Source of the DNA: Diploscapter coronatus
Taxonomy: Eukaryota > Nematoda > Chromadorea > Rhabditida > Rhabditidae
Direction of reading: 5' to 3'
Assembly: GCA_964036155.1 (NCBI GenBank)
Contig: OZ038422.1
Coordinates: forward strand, 60,411,201 to 60,475,200
DNA: 64,000 bases
Numbering within the stretch: position 1 is the stretch's first letter; every line of letters starts with the position of its first letter. The position numbers were made by a program, and so were the translations under genes. Below the pieces are notes generated by a model. It did not search any database and had not been told where the DNA came from. It worked only from the letters and a program-made list of their open reading frames with translations. Below are positions 25,553-41,100 of this stretch, one piece after another.

Positions 25553-26206
25553 GTCGACGCTAACCCTCGTTCTGGAACAAAATTTAAAGACTTTCCGGAA
25601 AAAATAAAATCAAAGCTGATTTTCAAGCGAGTGAATCCAAGTGACGAAAATCGATCGATAATCAATGACGAGAAATCGAGCAAGTGGTTTCACCGGTTTT
25701 CGAAATGCTCCTGAATTTTTCGCAAATTGTTCCCGGGAGTTTCCGGGACGAAAATCGGGAATAATTCGGAAACTTGGGGCGAAACGACCGGACCGCACGC
25801 ATTCAATCGCTAATCGACGAATTTCATGTGTTCCTTGCGAAATTTCCCAACGACACGCCCCCAAACCCTTTTCGACCAAATTTTTTCGTTTTTCTTTTCG
25901 ATATCTGTGCTTTTGAATTCCTGCTTATCTTTATCACTCTATCTTTCCGAAACATTGAAATTTCCAAACTCATGGCCACTTCTACCCACTTACGAAAATC
26001 CAAGAACTTTTCTCTCGTTTTGTTTCGTGATTCTTGAATTTCTAGATTTTCCTCAAATTTTTAATTTTCTTTCCTGTTTCAGGAGGTTATTTCGGAATAC
26101 CCTTTTCTTCAACTTTCCCTAAAAAATTATAAAAGGTTCCATAAGCAGTTTTTTCCAGAATCGTAAAATTTCTGTATTTTTCAGAAAAAGACTACTTGTT
26201 CAGAAA
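25553..26206. promoter_or_regulatory. Divergent promoter region, ucr-1 / ddx-15
   Basis: 654 bases between divergent start codons. Probable outron acceptors are at about 25573 (minus) and at 26184 and 26203 (plus, TTTTTCAG and GTTCAG just before the ddx-15 ATG). Overlapping open frames on both strands at 25665-26122 have no family resemblance. Two conserved genes with broad expression probably share this region. Confidence 0.5.
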
Positions 26207-31508
<5,302 letters not shown>

Positions 31509-32359
31509 AGTCGTCATCTCTTGCAAAAGTTCGAGATTACGGTATTTTTCTGGAAAAACAAAACAAAACTCGAATTAGCGTTTTTTTTGAAAAATTTTCA
31601 AGGGTGATTTTTGTTGAAACAAGACTATTCGAAATTTTGACTAGAGTGGATTTTAAAGATAATTTTCTTTCAAGATTTTCCGAAGATCACATATAGTTCT
31701 TGAAATTGACTATTTTTAGCTTTCTTAAAAGAATTTTTAAAAGTTACAAAAAAAATACCGTAATCGGCTAAAAAATAACTTATGATTTCATGTTATCCTG
31801 TTATCATTTCATTTCTATTTTTATCGTTTATAGTTTTATTTTTCGATTGTCTCTCCAATTTCTTTCCTAACTTATTACACCTAAAAATTCCCACTTTTCT
31901 TTGAATAAGATCATCTGTTACTTTCGTCGTTTCATTCTTGTTCTTTAACAGAGCGTGACCGATTTTTTGTGCCCTAGGGCTGCAAAATCGGACCACGCCC
32001 ATATTTCTGTGTCTATCGTTACATCAAATGGTTGTTATTTTTATCGGTCGAAAAATTTGAGGTCTTAATTTCCTGTGAAAAACCTCGTAACAAAAAATAG
32101 GAACAAAAACTCGAAAAAAAAATGAAATGATTTCGAAAATTAGCATAAGTTTGTTCAGACCTAAATTTTTTGGCCAGATAATTTAGTCGGATTTTATGAA
32201 TGCGGACGTTAAGATAATCATCGTATTATCTTTGAGTAATAAAAATTTTACTGAAAACCCGAGCTTTTATTGAAGAATTCAAAGATGAGATTTTATAGCC
32301 ATAATTTTTTTGAATGAGAAGCCCGGGACTTTACAAAAATCTAGCAGACTACCATTTGA
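31509..32359. other. Convergent intergenic region, ddx-15 / G-alpha gene
   Basis: 851 bases, AT-rich, between two stop codons facing each other. Holds one strong hairpin at 31953-31998 and an ATTACGGTA-type motif near 31535. No supported gene. Confidence 0.5.
31953..31998. repeat. Short near-perfect palindrome
   Basis: Arms GCGTGACCGATTTT and AAAATCGGACCACGC can pair, and the loop itself centres on the palindrome GCCCTAGGGC. Lies between the 3' ends of two convergent genes. Could be a tiny MITE or a transcription-end hairpin; no flanking duplication seen. Confidence 0.5.
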
Positions 32360-34653
32360 CTATGCGACTCGGATGTAGCTGGCATTGGCTATGATCGAAT
32401 TGTAGATGTTTTCTTCGACCGAGTTGAAGATGGACTTCATTAACTCCCTCACGACTGCTTGCGTGTAGCTGAATTTCGATTCTTATTTTGCTCTTTTGAT
32501 GAAAAATAATTCTAATCATTTTTATTGAGAAGAAAATTTTAGATCTTCGAATTCTGTTTTTTAGCAAATTAGGAAATTTTTAGCTTACTGAACATAAACT
32601 TCATTCCTTGTCCGTCTCTTGCAAATATCTATAAATTGGCCTTCGATGGCCTGTTTTATCAACTCCCGGGCCTGCTCGATTCGGAGCGTACCACGTCGAA
32701 GTTTCATGAGATCACCTAAATTTGAAAAGTTTAAGAAAAAATTCGAAAAATGAATCTTTTTCACTTTTCAAAATGTAAAATTCTTTTCTGGACTTACAAA
32801 AAAAATTATTTAAATTTAATTAAGCCCCTACCTTCTTTCATATTAGCGCCAATCCTATCGGCCAATTCCTCTCGACCCGATTCAGATTGGTATTTGTAAC
32901 TAAAATCCGAAAATTTTCAAATTTTCCCCACTTTTGACCAGATTTACTTCACAATCTCCTCATATCGATCGTATTTGTTGAAGAATATCATAATACCGCA
33001 CTCAGATACGGTCGGTAGACTTAGGATTAGCTAAAAATTGAGGAAAATTAGCTATTTTCAGCTAGGAATAAAAATTTTACGTCCAAAACTCGGGCACTTC
33101 TTTCCAATTTGCTCCTCTGCCGCTCGCTGGAGTCGTTTTCGAAGGCATCGGCTATCGAAGCCACGTAAAGGACGAAAGTTCTTCCGTTTCCCCATAAAAA
33201 TCGCTTCAGGAAGTCGGGCAGTTTTATCTAAAGACTCAAATATGACTCCCTTCGTTTGTCATCAGACGATCATTGTCATCACCTGTATTTCTCATCGAAT
33301 TTAAGGGATAAAGTGTATATGGTGAAGAGAAAGTCGATGACAAATACAGCACATGACATACAGGATATTAGAAACGTCAAGTTTTGGTGTCAAACTTACC
33401 AACTCACTCCTCTGCCCACCCATATCATTGAACTCGATTTTGAAACTTCGAGTTCGGAAGTGGTTCTTTTTCTGGTTCTCCGTGACTCTTCGAGAGTACG
33501 GAATATCTCTCGTCGTGACTTCGTAGTCATCGCTAAACTCGTCATTTTTGAAGATAGAAAAAATCGGACACCTGAAAATCTGAGCCATTCGTTCTCGCCA
33601 GAACGACTTTTTATTCGCGTCGTCCAAAATGAAGTGCAACGTTCCGTCGTCGATCTTCATGTCCAAGTACTCGTTACGACTTTGCAGTAGATCGTCAATC
33701 TCAAAAAGGAAAAAAAAACTTAGAAATAACAAAGTCGTTATTTGTCATCGGATATTTCTTTTCGTTAGACCTCAAAATTCCTAAACCTGATGACAGGTAC
33801 AGTCGATGACGACGATCAGCAGATGGCAAATATGGAAAGTTAGAAAACATTATATAGATACCGCTTTATCTAGCCTCAGCCTCGAGAGCATATCGCCGAT
33901 GTATGCGGGTACGTCCTGATAGATACCCGCGCCGGAGCTCTTCATGTCGCTCCACGTGGAAAGCACGAATTCAGCCAGCTCTTCGTCTTGAAGTACACGA
34001 CCCAGTTCGTGGGCTTTCTGAAAATTCTTATGGCGATTGAAAATCTGCGATCATGTTTCCTCGTTAAGTGTTATCTCATAAATTTTGAGCTTTTGGTTCT
34101 TGAAAATATCACAAAGTTGATTGATCACCCAATTGGGAATTTCAACTACTTTTAAGTGAATGTGAGTATACTCCTCAAGAAGTTCCGGGCTTTAGATAAT
34201 AAGTTATCCTGCACGAAAATACACATAAAATTACAAGTCCTGCAAACCTCGATCATATTATTGAAGGCCTCAAGAATATTGACTCGAATCGTATTTCTCA
34301 TCTTCGATTTTTCGTGGGGCGGAAAAATTTCGTTCGGTGTGATTCTGACCCATTGCTCTTGATTGTCGACGTTGTAGTACTAAAATCCTCCTAAATTAGA
34401 AAAAAAAACTAGAAAAAATCACCTTGTAACTATTAGGTTCGTCCACACATAAGCATTTCAGCTGGTTGATGATCGTAGTTTTTCCGACCCCACGAATTCC
34501 AGTAACGAAAAATCGAATTAGTTCATCCTAAGCAAAATTTTGTAAATTCTTGAAAATTCGCATTTTGAAAAAAAAAACTACATCTTTCTTTTCCTTCCCA
34601 TTAGAGCTGGCCTGGGGCTGAGAGTCGTCTTGGTTCGTTATGCAGTTACCCAT
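32360..34653 (-). CDS. Divergent heterotrimeric G-protein alpha subunit
   Basis: Eleven exons give about 410 residues. The start MGNCITNQDD has Gly2 and Cys4, as for N-myristoylation plus palmitoylation of G-alpha. Nucleotide-binding motifs appear in order: G1 GIRGVGKTT; switch I DIPYSRRVTE (Arg and Thr kept); G3/switch II DMGGQRSEL (catalytic Gln kept); G4 FFNKYD; and G5 as HYTQA, where most family members have TCAT. An alpha-helical domain of normal length lies between G1 and switch I (HELGRVLQDEELAEFV through DDANKKSFWRERMAQIF). The P-loop lacks the usual Glu-Ser (GAGESGKS). The C-terminus ...ANASYIRVA lacks the usual Gly-Leu/Phe receptor-coupling end. Nematodes have expanded G-alpha (gpa) families, but I cannot assign a specific one. 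Confidence 0.85.
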
Positions 34654-36616
34654 TTTATCATTTGATCAGTAACTTAAAATAGGCATACTTCACAAAAGAA
34701 ATTAAAATTGGCATAAATGAATGAAGTTTCGATCAATCTACGAAAAAATTATTTTTTAAATTTTCAGAAAATGATAAAGTTTTATGAGACTGCAGCAGAA
34801 AAATAAGGAAGAATTATGCACTCAGAACCATTCGAGTGAATGCACAACTTCCTTATCAAATCGATACTCGCTGTAAGGAAAAGCACACTATCAGCATCGA
34901 AGACCAATTTTGATATCACAAACTGTTAGAGTTCTCTATTCTTTATCATATCATTAGAGATTTTTTCCTGGCATTTCTTGCACTTTCATGGAACGGGGTT
35001 AGATTGGCAGGACCATTTTTGGCGAGAGTTGATAAGACCAGGGACTACTGCAGACCGGATTAGAGGGATTAAATTGAGTAACGAAAAATCCCCTCGATCA
35101 GAACAAATTTTAAGATGGCAATTTTTCCGGTTATCAGGAGATCACAACTCTGTACCCTTCACGTGTTTTTCAGCAGTACTTTCATTCTTATTGATTTTTA
35201 AAAGTCTCGGTCGAATGTCGAAACTTTTAATGAGATTTTTGTGAATTTTCATTGCTTTTGAAGATTTTCTTATCAATGCTTTTCAATCAAATAAATGCAA
35301 ACAGTAAAAATAAAAGATAAGACGAGAAAGTGCATTGAAATCTAGAGCGTAGCACAGAGTACGGTTCGGTTCATAATAGCCAAAATTATGAGCGTTTACT
35401 AGAGGAAGCTCTAAGTGAATTGCTAGGCTATCAGTAGGAACCGCAAACTCCGCCCACTTGCACGTTTCGCTTTCGTTCAAAAAGTGATTATTGAAAACCC
35501 CAAAAATAGGAAGCAAGTTTTCTTCAAACTCGGTGTTCATGAAAGATCACTATCAGAATCAATGAACCACGCATAGAAATGCTTGTTCACCAGAACATCT
35601 TATCGGGAAATGCGCGTTCGCGAGACTTTTATACCGCCAAATCGTGTTCATTTTCCTGGTTAATTTTGGTGGCATATTTCGATTAAAAATGATTTATTTT
35701 TTCTTCATGAATATCTTAGATATATCGTATTTGATTACTTGGAGTAGAAAATTGTAAACAATATAAAACCATTTGCGGCCCCTAGTTATCAGTGAACAGT
35801 GATGATAGTAAATTACAAATTTGTATTTTTATGCAGAATTATATTTCAAAATGGGAAAAACCGGAAGTTTTTTTCATCAATCTTTTCATCAAAATCGACT
35901 ATTCAGGGTTAGTGATTTTTCCAATTTATATAAAAATCAGGCTATAATCTATTTCTATGACTCATTCTCCAAGTCAGTCATGGTTTATTCAATGCTTACA
36001 ATGACTTTCATAAAAATGGGTTTTTATTCTAATTTATGGTCCCGTGTTCGTATGTTCTGAAACGAATCTACTTCGCTCCACTAAAAGCATAAACTTCATC
36101 CACAATGAAAAATAGATCTTCAATGCCGTTTTGCGTATCTTTGATTTTTTGACTTGTTAATACCACCAATTTGACATAGGTCACACAGTATTCGCTTGAA
36201 CATGCATAGATCCAGTTCCATCGATATGTCGTGCTAGTCTTTTTTGTCCTTATCACACAGCTATGCATCAACCTCACAAATCATAACTATCGTTCTTTCA
36301 TTGTCCACTAAAGATATGCTATCTCTTCGTCTGCGATTACTTCCATCTTATGTTCTTGCCAAGACATGATATTTCCCTCACTTTCGATCTTTTCTAACCG
36401 ACAGATCTCATTCCCACCCATTTTCTGCATCTCTCTACTCATCGTTAAATCATTATCTCTAGGCTTTCTAGATTTCTACACGTCTAATATCTCTCAAATC
36501 TTCGTTATCTTTCCCCATCTCCAAGTTTGGTTCATCGAATCGATTCATTCGTTGTTACATAAACCGTTTGCTACTATTTTCTATTCCTCATTGTTCGAGA
36601 ACTTCTAATGTGAATT
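34654..36616. other. Intergenic region, G-alpha gene / EB-Kunitz gene
   Basis: 2 kb between divergent genes. It has no strong repeat. An 85-codon minus-strand frame at 35283-35540 (starts MNTEFEENLLPIFG) has mixed, protein-like composition but no recognisable domain, intron or neighbour; it is left unannotated. The rest is AT-rich and unremarkable. Confidence 0.45.
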
Positions 36617-37839
36617 ATGAAACTTCCAATTTCGATTATGCTGTATTCAGCGTTAATTTATTCCGTTAGATCTCAGGTACATCTCATCTAGTTTTTTCTT
36701 CTAGCATAAAGCTATATTAATTCAGAAATGTTCGAGCACGAAAGAATGCGAAAAATGGTGGCCTGAAGCAGACTGTGTTAGATCTCGGTAAGCAGATCTG
36801 CATGCAATTTTTATCATTTGCTGAGCGTTAGTTAACGACCTAGACTAGTATGAGATAAATTTTCTACTTAAAAGTTCTTGAAAACCAACTCTGTTTTGTT
36901 CAATTTCCCACTGATCTAATCGATAGAGAGAATTTTCACGATTTGCAGATGTCGCTGCCCTCCCAATACGTTGAAAAAGCCGAGCTTATTTTATAGTTAC
37001 GTATGCTTGTCGACTTATGACGCAGGTAGGCCTGAAATCGATCGTTCCTTTGACTCCTTTAAATTTAGCCACTGGCATGGACGGCCCAGCGTTTACATGT
37101 CCGCTACCCGAGGGATCTGGATCTCAGGTGGATAAATCTCGAATCAACCAAAGCTAGCATACTATTTCTAGATGATCTACCGCAACAAGAGTCAGATCAC
37201 ATTCTGCAAGACCGAATCGAACGACGTATGTCCGATCGGCTATGAGTGCATCCAGGCTCTATCACCGCCGTACGATGAAAATACCCCTGATGGGGTGTGC
37301 TGTCCTACGAGAGGTCTGTAAAATATCTCCCTTAAACTAATTTTGCATTTTGACCTAATGAGCAGAGATTTTATGGGCTGACTAAAGTTGTACTTCAACT
37401 CCAGTTCTATTTGACTGAAATTAAGTTTAGGGTGAAGTTAGAATTGAATTTAGAACATCCCTGATCACAATGGATAGCTTTTAAATGAAGTGATGACGGG
37501 AGATACAATTAGGGATAGAGAAATGGATGAGATGCGGTAGAAATAGAATTGAAAAGTTAGGTCATGTCGTCACTTTATCTCATCATGCATAGCTACCTCA
37601 TAAGGCTTCAAATAATCTATTCTCAAAGGTGATCTTCATCGATCGAAGTTTCAGAAACTTCTTGCGCGATGCCGATTGCCGACCATAAGAACGATGGTGG
37701 TAGATTGCGTCGATGGGGCTTCAACGGGCATCGTTGCGTCGCGTTCAGCTGGAACCCCGAACGACCATCGACCGCCAACAATTTCAAGACCAAATTGCAT
37801 TGTGAATACTCCTGTATAAACGATCTCGGATTCCTTTAG
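36617..37839 (+). CDS. Secreted EB-module / lustrin-type / Kunitz-like cysteine-rich protein
   Basis: Six exons give about 200 residues. A signal peptide is evident (MKLPISIMLYSALIYSVRSQ). An EB-like module follows (CSSTKECEKWWPEADCVRSR, then CRCPPNTL). A lustrin-type Cys repeat comes next (FCKTESNDVCPIGYECIQA ... GVCCPTR). The C-terminal Kunitz/BPTI-like domain starts SCAMPIADHKNDGG and runs through RRWGFNGHRCVAFSW and NNFKTKLHCEYSC to ...NDLGFL and TAG. Nematodes have many secreted proteins that combine lustrin and Kunitz repeats. The Kunitz unit here has four of the usual six cysteines: those forming the C2-C4 bridge are missing, and with them the standard reactive-site Cys. Protease inhibition therefore cannot be assumed. 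Exact role unknown; extracellular location inferred. Confidence 0.8.
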
Positions 37840-38188
37840 TGTTCTAAAAAACTATATAAAAATTGGCATGCATTAAATGTGCTTATTTTTTGTTTCAGTT
37901 TGTTTGAATGCTTGCTCATTACCGATTTTCACTTCGCTGTAACCAGTCGTCTAAAACTCACACCCAGGAATGTTGACCCGAACCGGACTCGATCCGACTC
38001 GAAATTTTCGGGTCGGATCGGGCTGGATCCGGATCGTAAAATTTTGACCCATCAACATCCCTGATCACCTCATATCGGCTTGCTGCAGGTATCACTAAAA
38101 ATGCATCAAAAACTTGTAATGTATCGTTGACCAATGAAAAACCGATATTTATTGATTTAAAAAAAATTTTCCAACGCGATTTATCCAG
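37840..38188. other. Intergenic region, EB-Kunitz gene / SLC6 gene
   Basis: 349 bases on the same strand. Contains a palindromic element at 37966-38062 and a splice acceptor TTATCCAG that abuts the SLC6 ATG. An ATTAAA near 37872 could serve the upstream gene. Spacing would allow an operon, but nothing else supports one. Confidence 0.45.
37966..38062. mobile_element. Short palindromic element (MITE-like)
   Basis: About 97 bp. Ends AGGAATGTTGA and TCAACATCCCT are inverted copies with one mismatch. The centre is a strong hairpin, CGATCCGACTCGAAA facing TTTTCGGGTCGGATCG. A related string (AACATCCCTGATCAC) recurs at about 37454-37468. No coding capacity. Confidence 0.6.
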
Positions 38189-41100
38189 ATGACGTCTACG
38201 GTGGAAGGCACGAGCGACGAAGTGACGAGTCATAAAGACGACGTCGAGGATTCTGGAACTGGCACCAAGAAGGAAGCCGAAGGTTCTACATTCGTACTCT
38301 ACATCGTACTTCTCAAAAATCACGCTGTTTTATTTTCATCTTTCATTTTCTTGGAAACATTCGATTTTTACGCCGTTTTATTGCAAATTTTCGCTATTTT
38401 TTTTTCGAAAAAAATCGATTTTATTGGTTTTCCTGCAGAGGAAGAAATTGTTGGTGATGAGAAGCGCGAGAGCTGGGGCAACCCGATCGAGTTCGTGCTC
38501 ACAGCACTCGGCTTAGCGGTCGGACTCGGCAACGTCTGGAAGTTCCCCTACTTGGTTCACAGACATGGTGGAAGTGGGTTTTTTATTAGTAACTTTACTG
38601 AATGATCAACTCTCTTTTGAAGATAAAAAATCTAATGAATTCCAAAGAATTCGAAACTTTCTATCAAAAATCGAAAGAAAGTTTTCATCTTTTAAATACG
38701 ATATTTTTATGAACAAATTTAGACACAAAAATAACGTAAAATTCAACTTTTCTTGAGAAAAAATCACATAGTTTATTTTTTGTAAAAAATTAAGAAAATT
38801 TTAAACAAAAGATTTTTTTCGAGGCGTCTTCCTGATCCCGTACATCACGTGTGGCATTCTGTTCGGTCTGCCGATGATCTACCTGGAGTTCATCCTCGGC
38901 CAGTTCCAACGCGTCAGTCCGCCCATCATCTTCAGGAGAATCGCGCCTGTTTATCAGGGTAATTTTCTTTAAAAATTATTTTTTATTTAATCTTTTTCTC
39001 CCAAATTAATGTTGAAGGTTTTTTCCTTCTCTTCGAGTGCATTCTCCTACAATTCTTATTTCTGGATACTAACTCTTATAGAAATCGCGTGAAAAATGCC
39101 CCTTTTGAGCAGAATATTTAGCCTTTTTTCTCTAAAAGATACAGTATCCCAAAGGAAATCTAAAGAAAGAAGAAATTAGGTTAGAGCAAAGCACATTCGC
39201 TCTTTTGTCCTAGGTCACCTCCCAGACTATCCCTTCTCCCCCTAGCAAAGCCTTGCCCCAGACAGTGAGGGCGCGAAAGGGCTGGACATATGCCACTGGC
39301 TCGCTTGTCTAGGTGTTTCAGTAATTTTGTTGTATTCGATAGGAAGATTTTGGGGAAAATGAAAATAAGTAGATTTTTCGACAAGTAATCAATCAACTGG
39401 ATTAATTAGGAGGTAATTAAGTGGTAATATTGGGTAATTACAGGAGTAGGTTGGGGCGCTGCGATTACCGCTTCGATGGTGGCGATTTATTACATTGTGA
39501 TCATAGGCTGGATCGGAGTTTACATGGTATGCTAGTTTGATCCTTTTGGATTACTGTAGCTTTCATTCTAATTTGTAAAATGTGGGGAAAAGTTAAATTT
39601 TGGTATGAGAAGATTACTGTAACCTTTCCATTTCTTCAAAAAAAATCCTATGAAATCTATAAATCTTCACGTTTCGAAAATAACTTGCACAGATATTTTC
39701 ATATGAGAAACATTTCGACATTTGTGCCCTCCTGTGGAAGGCTGTTCCAAAATTTCGCTAGACCACTTCAGAAGAAGAGTCAGAACGTTGTTAATACCTC
39801 AAACTTGGGTAATTAAACCGAAGCTATAGGTGAAACATGGATTATATCGACACTTTGGGTTATATAGAAGAAAAGAATGCATTTGTTCCTTTCACTGTCT
39901 GGCTTCTCTCCCTTGCTGCTTTCTCTCTTGCCAAGTCTCATGTTTTGATTCTTCTTTAGAAGTGATCTAGCGAAATTTTGGAATTCTTCCAAATAAGAAA
40001 CAAAATAATTGAATGTGTCAAAAAAGATGTGTTGTCATTTATGCCAACATTAATCAATATAATCAATAAAATCAATCAAGTCTATGCAACTTCATTAAAT
40101 AGTCCTTTTATCTTATCATATCCAACCCCAATGAATACTGTTTGAAAAATGCACCAGTGCACCAGGAAAAGATTGCGACCGGTTCATATGCATTTTTAAA
40201 ATTGGTATTCCAATAAATGGGAATAAATTTGGACGAGCATGGGAAAAATACTAGGTCAAGTCGTACCAGTGAGGAATAGGATTACATTTGGTGAGGAATA
40301 GGCTTGCTTTGAGATAACACTGATTTCGGACCAAGTGGAATAAGCTCATTTCTACGGACTTATATAGAGCAATGGGAATTAGTGCCTTACATTACCCAGT
40401 ATCTCTATGCTATTCTTTACTATAATCTTGGTTCTTTCGAATTCATGGCGTTTTGGAATTGTCGCAACGGCGCAACGAGGCGAAATAGTATGCAGGAATA
40501 GGAGAGGGTAAAGAATGCTCTCCTTTTATACGCTATTTCGCCTCGTTGCGTCGTTGCGACAATTCCAGAACGCCAAATTCATTCATTTTTCACGTGAATT
40601 ATCATATTTTCGAATATTATATGCAAATGAACGTACACAAACACACTATCTTATCTTCCCCTTCTTAACATTCATTTATTAGTTGTGCCCTCCTGTGGAA
40701 GGCTGTTCCAAAATTTCGCTAGACCACTTCTTTCGAAGAGTCAGAACGTTGTTAATACCTCAAACTTGGGTAATTAAACCGAAGCTATCGGTGAAAATTG
40801 GTGAATATACTGCATTTGTTCTGTATAGCAAGAAAGAATACCTTTGTTCCTTTCACTGCCTGGTTTCCTCTTTTCTCTCATCGATTCGTTTCTTTTCCTT
40901 CTCAAGTAGACGCCCTATTTCTCTTATTGGCCGGAGGGGGGAAAGAATAGAGAGTGAGTATTAGTTAGAGAAGGAAAGAGTCAGGAGAAAACGGAAAGGG
41001 CGAGAAGGGTGAAGAGAAACCAGACAGTGTAAACTGCTAGGCAGTCTTGCCCGGGGTATGCGACAAAATGTGGATATCTGCCGATTTTCACCGTCATCTT

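Noticed and set aside
25665..26122. Overlapping open frames on both strands between ucr-1 and ddx-15
   Set aside because: Overlapping frames in a divergent promoter without splice structure or recognisable domains.
31793..32002. 69-codon minus-strand frame
   Set aside because: It runs through the hairpin at 31953-31998 and has no protein features; explained by the repeat.
35283..35540. 85-codon minus-strand frame with protein-like composition
   Set aside because: No domain, no splice partner, no conserved neighbour; single frames of this length occur by chance in 2 kb of intergenic DNA.
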